Positions 18,401 to 26,900 of a stretch of 34,603 bases of DNA are shown here, in pieces; positions within the stretch are counted from its first letter, which is position 1; every line of letters starts with the position of its first letter. Position numbers and translations under genes: made by a program. This DNA comes from Planctomycetia bacterium (GTDB lineage: Bacteria; Planctomycetota; Planctomycetia; Gemmatales; Gemmataceae). The stretch lies in contig SYHD01000313.1 of the NCBI GenBank assembly GCA_005799265.1, forward strand, positions 1-34,603, read 5' to 3'. The notes beneath the pieces are model-generated. The model ran no database searches. It was not told where the DNA came from and saw nothing but the letters and a program-made list of their open reading frames with translations.

Positions 18401-21400
18401 GTGAAGCTGCTGGCGCTGGAGTCGTCAAACGAGACACTGGACAGGTTGAGAACGCCAACGTCGGATTGGCCTTCCTGATGAAAGACCGACGTGCTGGTTC
18501 CTTCTTCGTCAAAAGAATAGCTCTCATTGCCCGCGGCGGTGAAGGAACCGGTCAGACCGTTACCGGCGCTGCCGATGCTGCCGTTGATCGACCCGTTGTA
18601 GGTGCTCTGGCCGGATTGATGGTAATCGAACTGGGCGTGGGTCGACTCGTCGAGCGTGACGCTGGAGAGGTGCATTTCGCCGGAATAATACGAGCCACCT
18701 TGATAGACCGTGGCGATCCTATCTCCGCTGGAATTGGACGAATGCGTTTCGCTGCCGCTTACATTGAGGTTTCCGGTCGCCTGCGCGATGATGGTCCCGC
18801 TGCCGACGCCGGCGCCGGAGTAGCTGGAGTTGCCCGACTGATGTTCGTCGAATGACGAGGTAGTCGCGCTCGTGGCCACGATCGAGGTCAGGCTCATGGA
18901 TCCGTTCTGATAGCTGCCCTCTTCATTCAGCGTGCGGACGCCGCTGCTCTCGATGTGCTCCGTATAAGACTCGGCCCCTGCGATGGAAAAATCGGCGACC
19001 AAGCCAATGCCTTCGCTCGTGTAGCTGCCGGAGATCGTTCCGCTGTAGCTGCTTTGCGCGGACCGATCGGTGGATGCCGAGCCGCTGCCGCTTTCGCTCA
19101 AGACGATGCAAGTCAGGTTCAACTCGTTTTCGATGTTCTGGCCTTCTTCGTGGACCGTGGCATTGAATTCGCCCTCAAAATCGCTGGCATAGGACTCGCC
19201 GCTGGACGCGGTGAAGTTGCCGTTGACGTTGGCGCCGCCGAGATTGATGTTGCCGCCGAAGGTTCCGCTGTAGCTCGATTGCCCGGAAATCTGGCTCGAA
19301 TAGGTTCCCGACGAGGACTCGTCGAGTGCGATGCTGTCCAGGCTATAGACGTCATCGTCAAAGCCGCCGGCCTGGTATCGCGATTCGGAACGGGAGCCCT
19401 CGTAATCGGCGGTCTTGGTTTCGCTGCCACTTGCCGAGTAGGCGCCGTTGATGGTGGCGGTGAGGATGTTCAGATTCCCGCTCAGGCTGCCGTTCCATGT
19501 CAGGGTACTCGTACGGTGCTCTTCAAAGGTGGCGTTGGATTCCTCCGTATAAACGACGCAGCTCAGGCTGAGCGCGCCGTCGGTTCGCGAGCCTTCCTCA
19601 TATGACGATTTCGAAAAATCGCCCGCTTCATCGATGGTGAAGCTTTCGCTCGTACTCCCGCCAATCGTGGCGGTGAGGCTGTTGTCGAGGAGCGTCAAGT
19701 TTCCGGTCGCACTGCCGCTCATGGCCCAGTCGCCGGAGGCGGTGTGCGTGAAGTCGATTTCCTCGGAGGTGTCGTGAACAAGGGATGAAAGATTGGTTAC
19801 GCCGCCGTCGCGCGTGCCAGCCTGGTAGAAATGGTCGTGAAAGCTGCCGCTGCCGTCCAGGGCGTCCTCGCTGGATCCGGACGCCGTGAATGTGCCGTGG
19901 ACATTGCCGATGCCAAAATCAAGATTGCCCGACACGGTGCCGCTGTAGCTCGTGCTCGACTCGCTCGACATGGTGCCGGCACTATCGGTCGTTTCGTCGA
20001 TCACCATGCAAGAAAGATCGATGGCTCCGTCGTTGCTGGCGCCTTCTTCATGAGTATGACGGAAAGAATCTCCCTCATTTTGGCTTGTCGAGCTGCTGTC
20101 GTGGCTGACGCTGAGGTCGCCGGTCATGGACGCACCCAGCAAAGTCATCTGACCGCTGGCGGACGCGGACCAAGACAAGTGCGCCTCGGATGCAGAAGTG
20201 TAATGCAGCGTCGACGTCGAATCTTCGTTGACGGACGAAAGATCTACGTCGGCGCCCTCGGCGCTCCCCTCGTGATGTTTGGTGGACTCCGAGTCACCGA
20301 AGTCGTCGTAGGTGAATGAGTCTCCGCCATCGATATCGAATTCGCCGGCGAGGACCCCGCCCAGGTTGCCGCTGGCGTGGCCTTCGTAACGGAAGAACCT
20401 GCTGGTGTGGCTGGTGAACGATCTGGTGCTCGATACATCCGTGGTTATAGAGCTGAGGTTAAGCGGATTGTCGTCCAGCCTTGAACCGGCTCGGTAACTG
20501 GAACTGTCGCTTTGATCGTCAATATCGGTGGTAGAATCGTCGCTGCCTGTCAGCGTGAAGACGCCGCCGATCGCACCGAGACCAAGGCCAAGTTCGACCT
20601 GGCCAGCTAGCGTGGCGGTGTAAGCCGAATCGTCCGCGCTGTGGTAGCTTGAACTTTCGTGTGCTTCGTCCGTCATGACGATGCAACTCAAGTTCGTCTC
20701 CTGGCCAGCCGACGTGCCTTCCTCGTGAACCGTACTGGCGGAATCTCCATCCGTGTCGAGGGAATAGCTGGTATTGTTCTCATATTCGAATGAACCGGTG
20801 GCGGCGTTGCCAAAGAGATTGACGAAGCCGCTATGTTCGCCGTCGAGATGAGTGCTTCCGGTGGCCTGCTCCGCAAACGTGTACGACGTGCTGCTGTCGA
20901 GAACCAAGGACGAGAGATCGAGAACGCCGTCCGTGCGCGTCCCCTCGCGATGTTTGGTGAGGCTGCCGCCGCCAGAGCCATCCACGGACGAACTTTCATT
21001 GCCGGTTAAGGTGATGGTGCCGGAAAGACCAGCCAGTTCAAAATCGAGATTGGCATTGATCGTTCCGTCGTATGCCGAAGAGTTGTCCTCGTGGAACGAA
21101 AAACTGTTCGTGTTGGATTGATCCGATGAGATGGACGAGAGGTTCAAAACCGTACCATTGAACTCGCCGGATTCGTGGAGTGAGCTGGAGCCGTTGCCGC
21201 TCGATGTCGATGAGCTATTCGCGCTTCCCGAGGCGGAAAAGGTGCCGTTGGCGTTGATCAGGCGGAAGAAGTCGACTTCCCCGCTCGCCGAGCCTTCGTA
21301 GGTATAACCGCTATCCGCGGTGACGGTGAAGCTGAAGTCGGTGGTTTTGTCATAGGAGATGCACGATAGATTCAGGACGCCGGCGTCAAGGGTGCCGCTT

Positions 21401-23562
21401 TCGTGGCGATCGACCGTCGCTGAGCCGTCCTCGTCGCGGACGTTGCTGTCACTTCCCGCGGCGTTGAATTCGGCCATCAGGTCGGTATCGATGATATTCG
21501 CGAAATTAAATTCACCCCAAGCGGTTGCGGTCCAAGAATAGCCGGCATCCTCGTGGTTGGAGTAGGAACTCGTACTGGACTCCGTGAATTGGAACGAAGA
21601 GAGACTTAGCTCCCCTTCCGAGTAAGTGCCAGCGTGATGCAGGGCCAGCGTGCCGGAGCCGGAGGAATCGTAGGAGTTGGTGCTATGCCCATCAATGGTG
21701 AAGAGAGCTTCGCCCGTGCCGATAATGGAAAGCTCGCCTTCAAGGCTGCCTGAGAAGTTGCAACCGCCATCGTAAGTGTTCGTGAACGAGGTGGTACCGG
21801 TTTGATCGTACACGATACTGGACAAGTTGATGCCGCTCGAATCAAAGGTCCCCTCCTGATGCAGATGGCCGCTGCTGTCGCGCGACTGGAGTCTGTCGAT
21901 ATTTTCGCTGCCGTCGGCGTTGATGTTGGCGGCGAAATGAAGCTGATCCGGGCCGATGTGTCCTTCAATTTGGCCTTCCCACGTGGATACACCAATTTCC
22001 TGTCTCACCGCGGTAGTCGTGTTGGATTGGTCGTAGATCAGCGCACTGATGGTCAGCACGCCCTCGTAGAAGCTGGCGGTAGCGTCGAAGGTCTCCGTGA
22101 GGTCGCTGGTGACGTCATTGGTGATGGTGAGGAAACTGGTCTGGTCGTAGGTTCCATCGGCGCCGAGGAACTCGAGGTCGCCGCTGACCCGAGCGTCGAT
22201 GTGGCCGGTGCGCGTCTGGCTCGTGGTCGCGCTCGACTGGACGTTAGCGGTTTCGGTGCTGGAAAAGACGATCGTGTTCAGGCCGAAGACGCCACCCGCG
22301 TACGCGCCCCACTCGGACAAATCTGACGTGCCGGCTGCAACGCGGTCAACCGTGAAACTTTCAGTACTTTCGAATTCGTAACTTCCGTTCGTGGCGATGA
22401 AGCCGCTAGCTGCGCCTGCAGCAACTATGCCGGAGCGTGTGCTGAACTCTTCAGCATGATAGACGGACGCCTCGGCGCTCGTTTCCTCGAATGCGACAGC
22501 AGCGAAGCTGAATTCCTCCGCTTCGTAGCTGCCATATTCCTCGAACAGGAAGGTCCCCCCTCCAACACGTTCGGAATCGTAGAAGCTGGAGGACTCAAAT
22601 TCCGATTGGAGCGGGATGCCTGCTTCGCCCAAGACTCCAAACAAATAAAGCCCGGCCGGATCCGATTGGCCCGATTGGATCGAATTGCCAGAAGCGGTGT
22701 CGATGTAGTTGTGGGTCCCAGATTCTGCGTAAGAGATTTTACTTAGACTCAGGCCATTCGCGTCATAGGAGCCGAGTTCGGTCAGGATGAAGGTGGTCGC
22801 GCCGACCCGCGTGAAAGTGCGCGTGCCGCCGCCGGTTGCATCGCCGGTAAGGGTGTAGGAATCCACCTGCGTAAGCGTAAACGCCGACGAGCCTTCTTCG
22901 CTCACGCTCAGGTCAGTCCAGGTGACGTCTTCCATTGCCAACGTGTAATTGGCCGAGATCGCGCCCACCACGTCGTACCAGTTGAGGAAAAACCAGTGCG
23001 CGTCGGGTGCGGTATACGTCTCATCCAGCGAATATGTGTCCGTTCCGCTCTCGGTCCGCAATACGTTGTTGCCGGAATCGGTTTCCTCGTAACTGAAAGT
23101 AACGGCAACTTCTTGAAAGAAATGCGCCAGCGAAGCAGTCCATTGGCCGTTGCTCAACTCGGCGGCTTGGTCGGCATCGAAGGCTATATCGCCCGACGCG
23201 AAGAACTCGATCGTGTCGCCGTCGCCATCGGTGCCGGTAATCGAGATTTCGAAGGTGTAGTCGCCGGCGCTGAGCAGCGTGAATTCGCCCGCGGCGGTTG
23301 CGGATCCCGCTTGCAGCACGGCCAGCGGCGTTGGCGAACCGCCGAGGTCCGAACTCAACCCCCGATCGACGCTGACCGCGTTGATGTGCTCGGCCGTCCC
23401 AAGGGGGCGCGGCGACATCAAGCTAATGCTCGGCATCACGCGGCCTTCCAGGGTGTCGAAATCGAGCAGGTGCCGAAGAGAGTCAGCGAGCGGCCGACGA
23501 CGAATCGGCGCCTTCGAGCGACGGATGAACCGAAGAAAGGAGTTCCAGAGTTTTTTGAACAT
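12424..23562 (-). CDS. giant repeat-scaffold surface protein with a polymorphic-toxin-like C-terminus
   Basis: A single open frame of 3712 aa. It opens with a basic leader and DTLEGRVMPS (residues 36-45), the planctomycete export leader. After a beta-rich N-terminal part (to about residue 245), about 43 repeats follow, with a core like LHEEGTY..G.LNLSSIVYDE and a unit of roughly 70 residues. Proximal copies add a segment such as YSGTVSGNLDF...GTFTASGSE; distal ones are mainly Ser, Thr, Asp and Tyr. From about residue 3260 there are beta segments and a Pro/Gln/Ala-rich linker, then a hydrophobic Gly/Ala/Val pre-toxin-like region (3531-3638) and a 74-residue end domain. No Rhs YD repeats are present. 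The start has only a weak TAGG site and lies in a hairpin loop. A cotranscribed immunity candidate follows. Expected location is the cell surface; the toxin role is inferred from architecture. Confidence 0.88.
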   Translation of the reverse strand: MFKKLWNSFLRFIRRSKAPIRRRPLADSLRHLLDFDTLEGRVMPSISLMSPRPLGTAEHINAVSVDRGLSSDLGGSPTPLAVLQAGSATAAGEFTLLSAGDYTFEISITGTDGDGDTIEFFASGDIAFDADQAAELSNGQWTASLAHFFQEVAVTFSYEETDSGNNVLRTESGTDTYSLDETYTAPDAHWFFLNWYDVVGAISANYTLAMEDVTWTDLSVSEEGSSAFTLTQVDSYTLTGDATGGGTRTFTRVGATTFILTELGSYDANGLSLSKISYAESGTHNYIDTASGNSIQSGQSDPAGLYLFGVLGEAGIPLQSEFESSSFYDSERVGGGTFLFEEYGSYEAEEFSFAAVAFEETSAEASVYHAEEFSTRSGIVAAGAASGFIATNGSYEFESTESFTVDRVAAGTSDLSEWGAYAGGVFGLNTIVFSSTETANVQSSATTSQTRTGHIDARVSGDLEFLGADGTYDQTSFLTITNDVTSDLTETFDATASFYEGVLTISALIYDQSNTTTAVRQEIGVSTWEGQIEGHIGPDQLHFAANINADGSENIDRLQSRDSSGHLHQEGTFDSSGINLSSIVYDQTGTTSFTNTYDGGCNFSGSLEGELSIIGTGEALFTIDGHSTNSYDSSGSGTLALHHAGTYSEGELSLSSFQFTESSTSSYSNHEDAGYSWTATAWGEFNFANIIDTDLMAEFNAAGSDSNVRDEDGSATVDRHESGTLDAGVLNLSCISYDKTTDFSFTVTADSGYTYEGSASGEVDFFRLINANGTFSASGSANSSSTSSGNGSSSLHESGEFNGTVLNLSSISSDQSNTNSFSFHEDNSSAYDGTINANLDFELAGLSGTITLTGNESSSVDGSGGGSLTKHREGTRTDGVLDLSSLVLDSSTSYTFAEQATGSTHLDGEHSGFVNLFGNAATGSFEYENNTSYSLDTDGDSASTVHEEGTSAGQETNLSCIVMTDEAHESSSYHSADDSAYTATLAGQVELGLGLGAIGGVFTLTGSDDSTTDIDDQSDSSSYRAGSRLDDNPLNLSSITTDVSSTRSFTSHTSRFFRYEGHASGNLGGVLAGEFDIDGGDSFTYDDFGDSESTKHHEGSAEGADVDLSSVNEDSTSTLHYTSASEAHLSWSASASGQMTLLGASMTGDLSVSHDSSSTSQNEGDSFRHTHEEGASNDGAIDLSCMVIDETTDSAGTMSSESSTSYSGTVSGNLDFGIGNVHGTFTASGSSEDALDGSGSFHDHFYQAGTRDGGVTNLSSLVHDTSEEIDFTHTASGDWAMSGSATGNLTLLDNSLTATIGGSTSESFTIDEAGDFSKSSYEEGSRTDGALSLSCVVYTEESNATFEEHRTSTLTWNGSLSGNLNILTATINGAYSASGSETKTADYEGSRSESRYQAGGFDDDVYSLDSIALDESSSGTYSSQISGQSSYSGTFGGNINLGGANVNGNFTASSGESYASDFEGEFNATVHEEGQNIENELNLTCIVLSESGSGSASTDRSAQSSYSGTISGSYTSEGIGLVADFSIAGAESYTEHIESSGVRTLNEEGSYQNGSMSLTSIVATSATTSSFDEHQSGNSSYSGAGVGSGTIIAQATGNLNVSGSETHSSNSSGDRIATVYQGGSYYSGEMHLSSVTLDESTHAQFDYHQSGQSTYNGSINGSIGSAGNGLTGSFTAAGNESYSFDEEGTSTSVFHQEGQSDVGVLNLSSVSFDDSSASSFTNQRSGSTSFSGTVQGNLSAGDSGLNGTFSATGSVSFTRTERGDATDRRYEAGTYANSAYNLSSIVFDDTSSSTFVHHEAGSNNFSGTINGVIDLPIGSANGTFSVSGNESWVSDQSRVATKALHEAGTASGTNLHLSCVVYHTTNNGTTTSSTSGSSTFGGSFNGSAPLGAGSLGGNYSMSVSENHTRSDASFDSGTLHQEGAYSNGAISLSCIVLDASSTHSFTSQKDGQTGSNGTLTGNLNLGALSVSGNYNFNKGETWTEDSTGFEGKIKHMEGSLANGDLSLSCVLIDEASNSSYTYNAAGGSTWNGSFSGSVSVWIGSVSGTYTFGGNETHTLLRNGTRSESLHEAGSYANGQFTLNDVGFSFINLSTSNYDETGVRTGDITVQGSVLGFSHEETFPIADGSYTKHEQINANVVVHQGGSFANNALSLNSYVYEDGGSNTYHYNDHDSYSYADANGTGTDDYIADEVGTRTFHTRQAGQYVNGSLVLNSVTFDETGSYARDVQRQGGGTWIEQETVQGYFGTETVTADGANAYSSQDINNTTYVIHATGQYSADAFTFDSFVRDQSSSQTVTFQETGTETRTGAGTLGGNAYTSSAAVTYSYTSLTATNSTLHEAGTFANGVFDLPCHVYDENGQTSYTSDEAVAGTVAMSFFVGANNKQSHESAQSQYELHQEGSSYAGVLSLTSYVYDSSSAFTLTTHEDGVQSHSYINTGSTDSGQDRFTKDSGSNQISTIHEAGTYGSGGYNLSCYVHDKTSNESAAETHDSLHFTSSTTATTADSAQTHTISDTNSDHTSHLYEAGTYTGDAGFNLSSYLFDESSNSAQNLTVELATTSIYSVTDYNTSTTFDSLAHTNSTHATTLHSTGTLGSGGLNLNCYVYDEESTADSDLHSVTATTNTQATATTGSTSQTTTTVDQTSYVASDLHEAGTYAAGAFNLSCYVYDHTTAVTLETEVANVSASTYTPYAEYVQTTTASTVQYDALETTTDLHTEGTYGSTGLNLSCYLYDETAGATHQFVESTTNLIEWTSTDSSWSHETTTDTSDATVTVTVLHQAGTYSEGAYNFSSYTLDTQSAQTYAYDNQWIDTAASSDSENASSSLTSTTYEDTRHRTTYLHEEGTSINYEIDLSCYVYDEATDEQITTTQDSASTSTHSSASYDSANFASSNRVDDSISTMQLHTAGAFDYYTGLDLTEYTSTTDSATSYVLTQSSSYSYSDANTDSDSSSSRDEEGATESHVFGEGTYNPTDGLTLTTYTHDQTSSLSYTAHQESHSSSSYGSGDSTNSSASTSTNDQTFESASTLHEAGTYEGGAFDLTTYTFDADSSTNSTTDGSSESASTYTSGSYASHTHYNSTSHSEYDRTTDLHEEGTYESATGFSLSCYLYGENAATSTDDHSDSDGDYGDESYAYTSSYQSDSESSATFTLHAEGTYDPTDGLSLSSYSSTSESDSASTSHQDWSATGTDYSHSRFTNWTSSSSTYNHQAGTVDIGVLSLASYVSDTSSEWDTYSEYHYDTASTDPYVSTGHTWGDAQYHLEGSGISAAWTNDQSGGYAYTATGSDASTDSWTSHDEDTTTISGYFQGVPVDLQGPVFAFIMPGPTLTIRFEFPPVTLIVPGVEILTNIVNGVVMPAPIDGDLLIPVQGNRQILPQVAPNAQVGNNPGGGIRGNGDAARAAREFAQQIDNAVLPAQNINGNAIGVPPAPGLGQIFMQPPPVRAANAELPPFDPMPPPQQPVQAAPEQPAAPPGQGGQLFAQILLPVPQQPPQPGFGRGVMPDPVDDFLGHLGAGLLEGILPFSPLYFSPPQPDTWSGVAGRTTGHVIGIAVGLAEIVGGVGSIPAEGGVAVVSGGTLALPMGAAAVGSVVVVVAGAVTVVQDIVLVVGDIRLMMTINELGHQPGGGPRRVPEEQGPFLGDNPNWDGHRVNTNLRGGEAEARRLFDRLTGGNNRPEGGQLVGPNGQRLRQARDGTWRIEIPAHGNTPHETIHFN
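12427..12648 (-). other. C-terminal candidate toxin domain of the giant protein (residues 3639-3712)
   Basis: It begins DNPNWDGHRVNTN and continues with a helix (GEAEARRLFDRLTG), then short strands (GGQLVGPNGQRL, GTWRIEIPAHG) and the end PHETIHFN. Short strands with a G-x-x-x-R pattern and a His-rich terminus (H in PAHG, PHE and IHF) are typical of compact polymorphic toxin tips, but I cannot assign it to a named nuclease or other toxin family. It is the portion expected to differ between strains. Confidence 0.55.
12649..12972 (-). other. hydrophobic pre-toxin-like region of the giant protein (residues 3531-3638)
   Basis: It starts PDTWSGVAGRTTGHVIGIAV and continues with AEIVGGVGSIP and VVSGGTLALPMGAAAVGS. 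This Gly/Ala/Val-rich pattern, including 'VSGGTLA.P', is seen just before the toxin tip of many Rhs and other polymorphic toxins, where it is thought to help release or membrane passage. It is preceded by a Pro-rich linker. Confidence 0.6.
13850..22830 (-). repeat. protein-level array of about 43 repeats in the giant gene
   Basis: I counted about 43 copies of a motif of the form H-x-E/A-G-[TS]-Y-x-x-G-x-[LF]-x-L-[ST]-[SC]-x-[VY]-x-D by eye; units are about 60-75 residues. At about 15 of these the residue after 'NLS' is Cys (NLSCYVYD and similar), in the rest Ser. DNA identity between copies is visibly low, so the array is old or under diversifying pressure. Boundaries are approximate. Confidence 0.8.
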
Positions 23563-23582
23563 GGCAGCCTACCGTTCAAAAA
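23552..23582 (-). promoter_or_regulatory. hairpin around the start codon of the giant gene
   Basis: On the minus strand TTTTTGAAC (23582-23574) and GTTCAAAAA (23560-23552) are perfect 9-nt complements. The 13-nt loop holds the weak Shine-Dalgarno and the first two bases of the ATG. Such a stem could limit ribosome access to the giant message. It may be coincidental because the second arm is the MFKK coding sequence. Confidence 0.4.
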
Positions 23583-23932
23583 GTCGTGGACTGAAATCGT
23601 TCTGGTTTCGACAATCGAGCTGTTGGTTGCCTCTAAATCCTCAAATTCCCAAACCGGCCTGCAAGATTAATGTTTTGAAGAAAAGTGAGGCGAATGGATT
23701 CGCGTTAGAACATAATCTTCCGAAGAATCAAGCCATTGGCAAGGGCCAAGAGATTTTTTTATTTTTCAACGCAACGGTCGGCCGTTTCCGTGCTGTGATT
23801 CAGGTGGTAGATATGGTTCCTTTCCATACGGATCGCTACAACGAAGCCTAGATTATTGCCGCGAAAGAACTTTGGCGATTGCCGCAGAAATGCCAGGGAT
23901 GGTTTCACCTCAATATCGATCAGAGGCATCCC
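23563..23932. other. 370-bp divergent intergenic region
   Basis: It separates the giant gene from the glycosyltransferase gene and must hold both promoters. It is visibly richer in A and T than the flanking genes, with a T-rich tract at about 23753-23767. A weak rightward candidate is TTGGCA (23736-23741) with TATTTT (23760-23765) at 18 nt. No RNA gene or convincing ORF is seen. Confidence 0.4.
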
Positions 23933-26900
23933 ATGCTTCGTTACCTTTTCGGGCCGGTTCGTCCCGCCTTCGGGGGCGGCATTCTCCTCGACGCACGTCA
24001 ATCGGGAGCGTGCTGCTGCTTTCACTCCGACTCAGGCGCCGACATCCAAATTGCCTTGAACGACACTTGGGACGAGGTCAACGCGAGATTTCCGCCTGGA
24101 TGGCAGCCCGATTTTGTCGTAGTGTCACTCGACTACACGTCCATTCCACGCTGCCTATGGACCCAGCCGGCACCAATCGTCGGTCTGGCGCCTGATTGGG
24201 ACTTGCTCTGGCATCATTACCGCCGCCAAATGCGGGCCTGCGACCTGGTGCTTACCGACCGGGCAGGCGCCGACTATTGCCGTCACGATGGCCTGGCACA
24301 CGTGGAGCCGGCAAACCTCGCCGGATGCTCGCGGCGCTTCCTCGAGACGGCCGACGACGATTCGTCGCGCGACATCGACATCCTTTTCCTCGGCAATCTG
24401 AATCCCGTCGTCCAAGGAACGCGCCACCCGCTATTAGCACGCCTTGCACGCCTGAGCGAAAAATACCGCGTGGTTATCAAGACCTCGGTGAGCGAGGAAG
24501 ATTATTGGAAGATGATGTGGCGGTCGCGAATCGTCTTCAATCGAAGCCGGCACCAGACCTGCAACCGCCGCGCCTTCGAAGCCCCCGGTGCCGGCGCTCT
24601 CCTTTTCCAGGAAACGGAAAACACCGACGTTGCGCAACTGCTCCCGGACCGTGAGGGGTGCATTTTTTATCGGGACGAAAACTTGGAGGAATTACTGACG
24701 CATTATTTGACCCACGAGGACGAGCGCCAGGCCATCGCTCAAGCGGGGCGGGAACGTGCCCGCGCCTTGACGTTCGAAAACCTGTGGGCCGACGTCGTGC
24801 GCCGAATCGAAGAAAAAATGCCTGCGCTCCTCCAGGCTCGATCGCGCCGCACGCGACCGACGGAGATTGATGAACTTGCCCGGCGAAGTCAAGAGGCGCT
24901 CGTCTGTCCGGATCGCGTCGATCCGCAACTTCCGCTGGACCTGGAACAGGCCGCGCAAGACCAAACCCAGTCGGCGAGTTTGCGGGTGCTCTTGGGTCTC
25001 GTGAGGTCACGGTACGTATCTCGTGACGATTCGGCCGTCATCAGCGCGGAGAGTGCCGCATTTCATTTCCAACGGGCGTTGGAGATCGACCCAGTTCACC
25101 CGACCGCTGGGCTATTCCTGGCGGAGGCGCTCGATGCTTCAGGCCGCCGCCCCGCCGCCATCGATCAGGCCCGGCAAGCGTTGCACCTGCTTTGCAGCGA
25201 GACGAGAATCGATGCCGCATTGCTAGACGGCGGCCATTTCCCCCTCGGATTCACCGTCCTGCGCGTGGAATGGGAGCGAGCAGCGTGGCAAAACGCCGGC
25301 AACCTCGAAGGGGAGAAACGCGACAAACTTGTGCTGCTTCGCTTTCGACTCCACACCCTCCTGGCGGACTGGACTGGCGATCCGGTACACGCCTATGAAG
25401 CCTATCGCTTGCGTCCCGATCTGCCCGCCTCCTCCGCCGCGCTGGGCCTCCTGCTGCTGCGGGTGAATCACCTTCACGAAGCGATTCCCTATCTGAAGCA
25501 AACGCTCGAACGAAATCCATTTCACCGCGTCGTGGCTCGCAGCCTCTTTGCGGCTCTCGGCCAAGTCGGCGCACGCGAGGCACAGTCGCGTCTGGCGCAG
25601 GAGCGAGAGTTGTTCGCCAACACCGCGCCACAGCTGGTTCTCCGCGAGGACTGGTTCAGCAAGATTGCGGTGGAAACCTCTGCAAGAAAGGGCGCCGCGC
25701 CTTCCCTGCCGGCGACGCCGCGCCTACAGCCCCGAGTTTCACTGACAATGATTGTCCGCAATGAGGAAAACAACCTGCCTGCGTGCCTGCAAAGCGTCCG
25801 GGATTTGGTCGACGACCTCGTGGTCGTCGATACCGGCTCACAGGACCGAACCAAGGAAGCGGCCCTCTCGTTCGGCGCCCGGGTCTTTGACTTCCCCTGG
25901 ATCGATCATTTTGCTGCCGCCCGCAATGAATCGCTGCGTCATGCCAATGGTGAATGGATCCTTTGGCTTGATGCCGACGACCGGCTCGACCAAGACAACC
26001 GCACGAATTTGCGTCAACTTTTCTCTTCGCTCGGTGACGAAAACGACGCTTACGCGATGAAGGTGCGCTCGGCAATGGATGAGGCACGCACCAGCTTCCG
26101 GATACTGGAACAGGTGCGCATGTTTCGCCGGCACCCAGAAATCTACTGGAAATATCGCGTTCATGAGCAGATTCTGTGGGCGGTGAGGAGACTGAACGGC
26201 GGCGTCCGCTGGGGCGATGTCGTCATCGATCATGTCGGCTATCAAGACGGTGCAGTGCGAAAATCCAAGCTTCACCGCAACATCCGACTCCTGGAGTTGG
26301 AAGCCAAGGAACAACCCGACGACGCCTTCGTGCTTTTCAATCTTGGCTGGACGACCCTCGATCTGGAGCGCCCCGTGGAGGCATTGCCGCGGTTGCAGCG
26401 GTCCCTGCTTCGTTCGGCGCCGGATTCGTCGATTCTACGCAAGCTGTATGCGCTCTTGATCCGCACGCACCGTCAACTGAACCAAGGCTCGCAGGCGGCG
26501 AAGGCATGCGCCGAAGGCCGGACGAAATTTCCCGACGATCCCGAGTTACTCTTCGAGGAAGCGATCCTCAAGAACGAAGTACGTGACCCGGCCGGCGCCG
26601 CCGATTCACTGCTTCGACTTTTGCAAATCAAGCCTGGGCGATTCTTCGCCAGCGTAGACCCGTCGCTGCGCGGTTTCAAGACGCGCCACATGCTTGGAGA
26701 TCTTTATCGTGAGATGGGTAAATGGCAGGAGGCCGAACAGCAGTGGCGGCTCGCGGTCGAGGAAAATCCAACATTCGCGCCCTCCTGGATCGGCCTGGGA
26801 AATCTATGGTGCAAAGCAGGGCGCTGGGAGGACCTTGATCGCGCTCTGGCGCATCTGGATAAACATCACGCGAATGCCATCGAGACTGCAATGTTGCGTG

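Noticed and set aside
13850..22830. Rhs/YD-repeat protein
   Set aside because: The pre-toxin-like segment suggests an Rhs protein, but the YD motif and the DPxG cleavage box are not present, so the scaffold is described as a different repeat type.
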